7,050 nucleotides of DNA, from positions 1 to 7,050 of the forward strand of contig CANPYU010000058.1 of NCBI GenBank assembly GCA_947588665.1. The letters are read 5' to 3'. Position numbers and translations under genes: made by a program. The notes under the pieces are model-generated. The model was not told the origin of the DNA and made no database searches. It saw only the letters and a list, made by a program, of their open reading frames with translations. The stretch comes from an uncultured Bacilli bacterium. Lineage in GTDB: Bacteria; Bacillota_I; Bacilli_A; RF39; UBA660. Numbering within the stretch: the first letter of the stretch is position 1; each line of letters starts with the position of its first letter. Below are positions 1 to 7,050 of this stretch, in pieces.

Positions 1-355
1 TAGAACATTACTTGAAAATGTTGGTTTTAAAGTAAGAGATGGGAAGAATAATGATTTTAGAATTGAAACAGAGAGAATAGGTATGGATGAAGCATATTTA
101 TTTGCAACTAAAATTGCTCAGTTTATTCCAGATGTTAGTATTGTTGAGGAAATAAGATTAAGTGAAGAAGAAGCATTTAAGTTTTTGCCAGCAGGTTCTT
201 TGAGAGAGGGCATGCTAATTCCGGTGTTTAATGGGGATAAAATAATTGAAGATGAAATAGTAAAGATAGATAGTTATAATTATAAAGGAGTAGTTTATGA
301 TATATCTATTCCTACAACTAGAAATTATGTTGCTAATGATATTTGTGTGCATAAT
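1..355 (+). mobile_element. Intein, C-terminal part, inserted in motif III of the PcrA helicase
   Basis: A protein-splicing element translated in frame with the helicase. Directly before the helicase motif at 356 the product reads VVYDISIPTTRNYVAND (290-340), a typical intein block F. It then reads ICVHN (341-355), block G, with the penultimate His (350-352) and terminal Asn (353-355) needed for Asn cyclisation. The next residue is Cys (356-358), the +1 nucleophile. The segment LPAGSLREGMLIPVFNG (188-238) looks like the start of the C-terminal Hint half. The upstream residues (2-187, with FRIETERIGMDEAYLFATKI at about 56-115) do not belong to any helicase motif. They may be the end of a homing-endonuclease domain or a linker, but I see no complete LAGLIDADG motif in the window. 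The N-terminal splicing block (Cys1, TxxH) lies outside, so splicing competence cannot be fully judged; the visible C-terminal catalytic residues are all intact. Confidence 0.9.
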
Positions 356-1708
356 TGTATTTATGCTTTTAGAGGGGCTAATTTTAGAAATATACTTAAT
401 TTTGAGAAAGATTATAAAGATACACATGTGGTACGTTTAGAGCAAAATTATCGAAGTACAAAAAATATTTTAGATGCGGCTAATTCGGTAATTAAAAATA
501 ATAAAGAACGAAAAGATATGGAATTATTTAGTAATCTGGGTGATGGAGTTAAAGTTAAATATTTAAGAAGTTATGATGAAAAACATGAAATTTCTTTGAT
601 TGTAGATGAGATTAAGACTTTACTAGATGAAGGTTATAATTATGGGGATATTGCGATATTTTATAGGACAAATGCTCAATCAAGAAATGTAGAAGAAGTG
701 CTACTTAAAAGTGGAATTCCCTATAAAGTTGTAGGTAGTTATTATTTCTATAATCGAAAAGAAATCAAAGATTTATTATGTTATTTAAGACTGATAAATA
801 ATAGTAGTGATGATATAAGTTTAAGAAGGATTATAAATGTGCCAAAAAGAAAAATTGGACCTAGAAGTATTAATGCTCTTGAAGAGAAGGCGCGTAGTTT
901 AAATGTTTCGATGTTTGAGGCAATAGAGGGGGATAAAGAATTAGAATTTAAGAATTTAATAATTGAATTACAGAATGATGCTCTTAATTTATCTTTAACA
1001 GAGTTAATAGATGATGTTTTAGATAAAACAGGAATAAAAGCTGAATTAGAAAAAGATAAAACTTTAGAAAATGAACTTAGATTAGAAAACTTGATGGAAT
1101 TTAAGAGTATTACAGCATCATTTGAGGCAAGAACTGGTTCAGTTAATTTAGGTGATTTTTTAGATGAAATAAGTTTAATTGCCGATATTTCTGACCATCA
1201 AGAAGATGGTAATGCGATTACTATAATGACTTTACATAGTGCTAAAGGTCTTGAATTTCCAATCGTGTTTATAACAGGAATGGAAGAAGGAATATTTCCT
1301 CATTCGAATGCCTTTTTAGATGGTGATGATGGGATAGAAGAAGAAAGAAGACTATGTTATGTTGGTTTTACAAGAGCTAAAGAAAGATTATATCTTACTA
1401 ATGCTAAAAAAAGAATGCTTTATGGTAAAACTTCTGTAAATGTGCCATCGAGATTTATTAATGAAGTAACTAAAGATGTATTAGAAATTAGTAATTTAAG
1501 TATTAAAGAAGAGAAGTTTGTTAGTAAAGATGATATGTATACGGATGAAGTTGTAGATTATAAAAAGGGTGATCTGGTTGTACATACTATTTACGGTAAA
1601 GGGGTTATTACAGATGTTGATGATAGGTTTGCAACTATTGCTTTTGCGAAAAACTTTGGAGTTAGAAAATTAATGAAAAATCATAAAGGATTAAAGAAAT
1701 TACAATAG
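1..1708 (+). CDS. pcrA: PcrA/UvrD-type ATP-dependent DNA helicase, 3' part, interrupted by an intein (5' partial)
   Basis: Superfamily 1A 3'-5' DNA helicase that unwinds DNA in repair and in replication-fork maintenance. The frame is open to the left edge, with the first full codon at base 2. The ATG at 83 lies inside the intein and is not the gene start. After the intein (ends at 355) the helicase resumes at motif III as CIYAFRGAN (356-382). Motif IV LEQNYRST is at 437-460, YRTNAQSR at 662-685, the VGSYYFYNRKEIKD block at 731-772, motif V TLHSAKGLEF at 1229-1258, and motif VI EEERRLCYVGFTRA at 1337-1378. A PcrA-type C-terminal Tudor-like domain (GDLVVHTIYGKGVITDV and on) spans about 1553-1705. 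The order and spacing match Bacillus/Geobacillus PcrA. Walker A, motif II and the first part of motif III must lie upstream of the window. The terminator begins at the stop codon, so pcrA ends its own transcription unit. Identification is very secure; choosing PcrA over another UvrD paralogue rests on the Tudor tail and on ligA nearby. Confidence 0.95.
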   Translation, partial: RTLLENVGFKVRDGKNNDFRIETERIGMDEAYLFATKIAQFIPDVSIVEEIRLSEEEAFKFLPAGSLREGMLIPVFNGDKIIEDEIVKIDSYNYKGVVYDISIPTTRNYVANDICVHNCIYAFRGANFRNILNFEKDYKDTHVVRLEQNYRSTKNILDAANSVIKNNKERKDMELFSNLGDGVKVKYLRSYDEKHEISLIVDEIKTLLDEGYNYGDIAIFYRTNAQSRNVEEVLLKSGIPYKVVGSYYFYNRKEIKDLLCYLRLINNSSDDISLRRIINVPKRKIGPRSINALEEKARSLNVSMFEAIEGDKELEFKNLIIELQNDALNLSLTELIDDVLDKTGIKAELEKDKTLENELRLENLMEFKSITASFEARTGSVNLGDFLDEISLIADISDHQEDGNAITIMTLHSAKGLEFPIVFITGMEEGIFPHSNAFLDGDDGIEEERRLCYVGFTRAKERLYLTNAKKRMLYGKTSVNVPSRFINEVTKDVLEISNLSIKEEKFVSKDDMYTDEVVDYKKGDLVVHTIYGKGVITDVDDRFATIAFAKNFGVRKLMKNHKGLKKLQ

Positions 1709-1731
1709 AAGTTTAAAAGACTTCTTTTTTT
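1707..1731 (+). terminator. Rho-independent terminator after pcrA
   Basis: The hairpin AGAAGT (1707-1712) / ACTTCT (1720-1725) has a 7-base loop, and its 3' arm runs into a run of seven T (1725-1731). It overlaps the last two bases of the pcrA stop codon TAG. It separates pcrA from the promoter of the next gene. The stem is only 6 bp, but the T tract is strong. Confidence 0.8.
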
Positions 1732-1739
1732 CTTATAGA

Positions 1740-1753
1740 TATAATGTTATAAT
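1740..1753 (+). promoter_or_regulatory. Extended -10 sigma-A-type promoter for the nucleotidyltransferase-ligA operon
   Basis: TGTTATAAT at 1745-1753 is a perfect extended -10 element (TGnTATAAT). A second perfect TATAAT lies just upstream at 1740-1745. No good -35 is visible, because the spacing falls in the T tract of the pcrA terminator; the TG extension may compensate. The predicted transcription start is near 1759-1761, about 10 bases before the ATG at 1770, so the leader would be extremely short. Confidence 0.65.
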
Positions 1754-1759
1754 TAAATT

Positions 1760-1766
1760 GGTGAAG
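1760..1766 (+). promoter_or_regulatory. Ribosome binding site that decides the nucleotidyltransferase start
   Basis: GGTGAAG lies just upstream of the ATG at 1770. It argues against the in-frame TTG at 1758 or GTG at 1761 as starts: those codons overlap this site and sit at the predicted transcription start. Confidence 0.55.
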
Positions 1767-1769
1767 AAA

Positions 1770-4669
<2,900 letters not shown>

Positions 4670-4702
4670 AATGTAGATAATTTGTAAATTATTTACATTT
4701 TT
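4670..4702 (+). terminator. Rho-independent terminator after ligA
   Basis: A long uninterrupted stem pairs 4670-4682 with 4687-4699 (13 bp, including one G-T pair at 4676/4693) around a TGTA loop (4683-4686). Its 3' end merges into five T (4698-4702). It starts on the base right after the ligA TGA. The stem contains only one G-C pair (4673/4696), so its stability comes from length rather than GC. Confidence 0.8.
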
Positions 4703-4732
4703 GATTGTATAATTTTGTAAATAAATTTTAAA

Positions 4733-4761
4733 TTGCGAGAATATGTAATTAATGGTATAAT
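4733..4761 (+). promoter_or_regulatory. Sigma-A-type promoter of the membrane protein/sensor-cyclase operon
   Basis: The -35 TTGCGA (4733-4738, four of six consensus bases) and a perfect -10 TATAAT (4756-4761) are 17 bp apart, with a TGG extension (4753-4755). The predicted start of transcription is near 4768, upstream of the RBS at 4771-4776. This is the best promoter in the window. Confidence 0.8.
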
Positions 4762-4770
4762 AATGAAGAT

Positions 4771-4776
4771 AAGAGG
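4771..4776 (+). promoter_or_regulatory. Ribosome binding site deciding the start of the 168-aa membrane protein
   Basis: AAGAGG is separated by 7 bases from the ATG at 4784. The upstream in-frame candidates TTG 4733 (which is the -35 box) and ATG 4763 (just after the -10 box) lie at or before the expected transcription start. Confidence 0.65.
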
Positions 4777-4783
4777 CGATTTA

Positions 4784-5290
4784 ATGAAAAGATTAAAAAG
4801 ATTTTGGCAAGAAAATAGTGTACTCTTGGTACTATTTCTTATTTTAGTAGCGTGTTTGATTGCTATTTCAATTGTCGTATTTACATATTTTGTAGGAGAT
4901 GCTAGTTCAAAATATGGTGATAGATTAGAAGGAATTGAAAATCATCCTTTTGATAAAGCGATGCAAAAAGAGATGATAGCTAAGATTAAAGAAGATGAAG
5001 CAGTTTTAGATGTTAAAATTGAATCTTCAGGTAAAGTTATATATATTACAATTAGTTATGCACCAAAGACTACTTTAGTGGAAGCACAAAGTAAAGCTTT
5101 AGCGTCATTAGATAATATTGATGCCGATGTTTTAGGTTTTTATGATATACAATATTTGATTGAGGCTGATGCCACAGAAGAGACTGAAGGATTTAAATTA
5201 ATGGGATCTCATAATGTTAATGGTACGGGTGGCATTGTTTGGAATAATAATACAGTATTTAAAACAGATGATGAGGATACAAAAAAGTAG
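4784..5290 (+). CDS. Single-pass membrane protein of unknown function, 168 aa
   Basis: I do not recognise a characterised family. The N-terminus is short and basic (MKRLKRFWQ), followed by one hydrophobic segment at about residues 13-36. The remaining 130 residues are soluble and acidic. The positive-inside rule puts the C-terminal domain outside the cell. No lipobox is seen after the hydrophobic stretch, so this looks like a membrane anchor rather than a lipoprotein. The outer domain has an alternating helix/strand pattern: DKAMQKEMIAKIKED (57-71), VLDVKIESSGKVIYITISY (74-92), a helix with EAQSKALASLDNI (100-112), then GFYDIQYLIEAD (118-129). This suggests a small alpha/beta domain. The end is Asn/Gly- and then Asp-rich, finishing in KK. 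It has its own promoter upstream and a sensor-cyclase gene 9 bases downstream, so the two are very probably co-transcribed. The start is set by the promoter and RBS. Confidence 0.8.
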   Translation: MKRLKRFWQENSVLLVLFLILVACLIAISIVVFTYFVGDASSKYGDRLEGIENHPFDKAMQKEMIAKIKEDEAVLDVKIESSGKVIYITISYAPKTTLVEAQSKALASLDNIDADVLGFYDIQYLIEADATEETEGFKLMGSHNVNGTGGIVWNNNTVFKTDDEDTKK

Positions 5291-5299
5291 GTAATTTTT

Positions 5300-7050
5300 A
5301 TGAAAACTAAAAAAAATGTTATTATTGGAGTAGGGGTTATATTATTAATTGTTATTACATGTTTAGTTACTTATAATATTTTAACGGATAACAATAAACT
5401 TACCGCGGCAGAAAAAAGGTGGATTAATAATAATATCAATACAGTACAAAATATTAATGTTGTAAATGATGTTAATATATTTGGAAATACAGGATCGGGA
5501 GTATTTTATGATTTTATTAATGATTTAGAGTTGGAGTATAAATTACAACTTAATCCGGTTACTTTTAATTATGGTGATGTTACTAGTGGACTTACTTTAG
5601 GGGTTAAAACAGATTTACAGAATAATGATAAAGTTTTTTATGAAGATCATTTTGTTTTAGTTAGTAAAAATAATGAGATAATTGCTAATTATGAAGATTT
5701 TGCAAAAAAAAAGATTGGGATTATTAATAATAATTTGAATTATATAAGTAGTTTTCTTACTAATGTAAAAGAAATTTCTTTAACTAGTTATGATAGTAGG
5801 GAAGAATTACTTCAAGCAATGGATGATAATAGTGAAATAAATTATATGTTAGTTCCTTTAACTATGTATTTAGATGAGATATTAAAAAATAATTATTATA
5901 TAATTAATCATTTATCAGATGTAAAACTTTATTATACAATTAATGGTGTTAATAATGATACTTTAACTAGTATTATAAATAAATATTATAATAATTGGAA
6001 GAATGATAACTTAGATGAGTATTTTAAAAGAGCAGAATTTAATTTGTTTGTTAATTCTTTAAATATTAGTGAAACTGAAGTTGATGCGATGCAAAGTGTA
6101 ACTTATAATTATGGCTTAATAAATAATAGTCCTTATGAAGTTCTTATGAGTGGTAATTATGGGGGAATAGTGGCGATGTATTTATATGATTTTAGTCACT
6201 TTAGTAATATTGAATTTAATTATACTAAATATAGAAATTTAAATAATTTTAAAAAAGCTATAAATAAAGGAGATATTGATTTATATTTTAATTATTATAA
6301 TATAAGTGATAATTATCATGAAATAGATTCTAAAATATTAGTAGAATATAGTATAGTTGCTAATAGTAGCAATGGGGTAGTTGTTAATTCTGTTAATAGT
6401 TTAGTTAATGAAACAGTTTATGTAGAAGAAAATAGTTTTTTATATAGTTTTTTAAGTAATTATAAAGGAATAGATATTAAGACTTATAAAAATGAAAGGG
6501 ATTTAAAGAAACTTAATAATAAAGATGTTATTATCTTAATAGATAGAAATATTTATAATTTATATTCAGGTAAAGAGCTTTCTAATTATACTGAAAGATA
6601 TCACGGTGTTATTAATGATACATATCTTTTTAGATCTAAAACAGATAGTGCTTTTTATAAATTATTTTCTAAATATGCGATGTGTTTAGATAATAATGAA
6701 ATGATATATAAAGGTATGTATTCACATAGTTTAACAGTTAAAACAGGAAGTATTATGGGAACTATTGCTAAATATATATTAATTACTTTAACTATATTTG
6801 CTTTAATATTTATTATCTTTTATAAGAGTAGTAAAAGAATAAAAATAGCAAAGAAAATTAAGAAAGAAAATAAAATTAAGTTTATTGATCAATTAACTTC
6901 TTTAAAAAATAGAAATTATTTAAATGAATATATTAATAATTGGAATAATAATACTATTTATCCTCAAACAATGATTGTAATAGATTTAAATAATATACAG
7001 TTTATTAATGATACTTTAGGATATGAAGAAGGAGATAAACAGATTAGAGC
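5300..7050 (+). CDS. Membrane sensor diguanylate cyclase: tandem Venus-flytrap domains, TM, GGDEF (3' partial)
   Basis: Open from ATG 5300 to the window end, 583 whole codons with no stop; AGG at 5289-5291 is the RBS, 8 bases upstream. The N-terminal TM helix is residues about 7-27. Next comes a solute-binding-like module opening with LTAAEKRWINNN (34-45), the linker typical of BvgS-like Venus-flytrap sensors. It contains the SGLTLGVKTD region (96-105), YEDHFVLVSKN (114-124), and EDFAKKKIGIINNN (132-145). A second, more diverged module starts near VTYNYGLINNSPYE (267-280) and runs to about 475. A second TM helix is at about 491-508, followed by a basic juxtamembrane segment. The GGDEF domain begins at FIDQLTSLKNRNYL (528-541). 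IDLNNIQFINDTLGYEEGD (561-579) keeps the metal Asp562, Asn570 and Asp579. The GG(D/E)EF loop itself lies beyond the window, so activity is unproven. Predicted role: binding an external amino acid-like ligand and making cyclic di-GMP inside. Confidence 0.9.
   Translation, partial: MKTKKNVIIGVGVILLIVITCLVTYNILTDNNKLTAAEKRWINNNINTVQNINVVNDVNIFGNTGSGVFYDFINDLELEYKLQLNPVTFNYGDVTSGLTLGVKTDLQNNDKVFYEDHFVLVSKNNEIIANYEDFAKKKIGIINNNLNYISSFLTNVKEISLTSYDSREELLQAMDDNSEINYMLVPLTMYLDEILKNNYYIINHLSDVKLYYTINGVNNDTLTSIINKYYNNWKNDNLDEYFKRAEFNLFVNSLNISETEVDAMQSVTYNYGLINNSPYEVLMSGNYGGIVAMYLYDFSHFSNIEFNYTKYRNLNNFKKAINKGDIDLYFNYYNISDNYHEIDSKILVEYSIVANSSNGVVVNSVNSLVNETVYVEENSFLYSFLSNYKGIDIKTYKNERDLKKLNNKDVIILIDRNIYNLYSGKELSNYTERYHGVINDTYLFRSKTDSAFYKLFSKYAMCLDNNEMIYKGMYSHSLTVKTGSIMGTIAKYILITLTIFALIFIIFYKSSKRIKIAKKIKKENKIKFIDQLTSLKNRNYLNEYINNWNNNTIYPQTMIVIDLNNIQFINDTLGYEEGDKQIR

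Noticed and set aside
83..355. The ATG at 83 as the start of the helicase gene
   Set aside because: The frame is open to base 2 and the residues before and after this Met belong to the intein. A helicase beginning here would lack Walker A and motif II.
215..427. Minus-strand open frame of 70 codons
   Set aside because: It lies fully inside the pcrA intein/extein junction on the opposite strand, has no recognisable domain, and its Ile/Asn-rich product looks like the complement of AT-rich coding DNA.
1758..1769. TTG (1758) or GTG (1761) as nucleotidyltransferase start
   Set aside because: Both overlap the predicted transcription start and the SD-like GGTGAAG, whereas ATG 1770 gives the normal family N-terminus MKTLVVMAAG.
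4708..4713. Extra TATAAT between the ligA terminator and the next promoter
   Set aside because: It has no -35 at a suitable distance and no TGn extension. In a sequence this AT-rich such hexamers are expected by chance.
4733..4783. TTG 4733 or ATG 4763 as start of the membrane protein
   Set aside because: TTG 4733 is the -35 box of the promoter and ATG 4763 lies just after the -10 box. ATG 4784 has a well-placed AAGAGG and gives the expected basic N-terminus before the membrane helix.

Overview
This window is strongly AT-rich and reads as a low-GC Firmicutes chromosome. It resembles the small-genome Bacilli that neighbour the Mollicutes, such as uncultured gut lineages of the RF39 or Acholeplasma-like type. 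That placement is inference from composition, from the close match of PcrA and LigA to Bacillus-type proteins, and from short tightly packed operons. The genetic code looks standard: every Trp codon I read is TGG, and ligA ends in TGA directly before a terminator hairpin. This argues against a Mycoplasma/Spiroplasma-type code.

Layout, left to right, all on the + strand. (1) The 3' part of a pcrA/uvrD helicase gene, open through the left edge. Its first 355 bases encode the C-terminal part of an intein, which ends in His-Asn and is followed by a Cys where helicase motif III (DDQ-S-IY) normally has Ser. A Rho-independent terminator overlaps the pcrA stop codon. (2) An extended -10 promoter, a 300-aa sugar-phosphate-type nucleotidyltransferase, and ligA (NAD+-dependent DNA ligase). 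These two genes are joined at a TAATG junction and followed by a long AT-rich terminator hairpin at 4670-4702. (3) A clear promoter (TTGCGA, 17 bp, TGGTATAAT), a 168-aa single-pass membrane protein of unknown function, and, 9 bases later, a long gene with no stop codon in the window. That last gene encodes an extracellular sensor with two Venus-flytrap (solute-binding-like) modules, a transmembrane helix and the start of a GGDEF (diguanylate cyclase) domain.

pcrA and ligA are neighbours in Bacillus and belong to DNA repair and replication. Here a sugar-nucleotide-type enzyme sits between them and is translationally linked to ligA. The last two genes form a separate envelope/sensing unit that probably feeds cyclic-di-GMP signalling. 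The most notable item is the intein in the helicase ATPase core. The second is the sensor-cyclase, which is cut by the window edge and so is easy to miss in a simple ORF scan.
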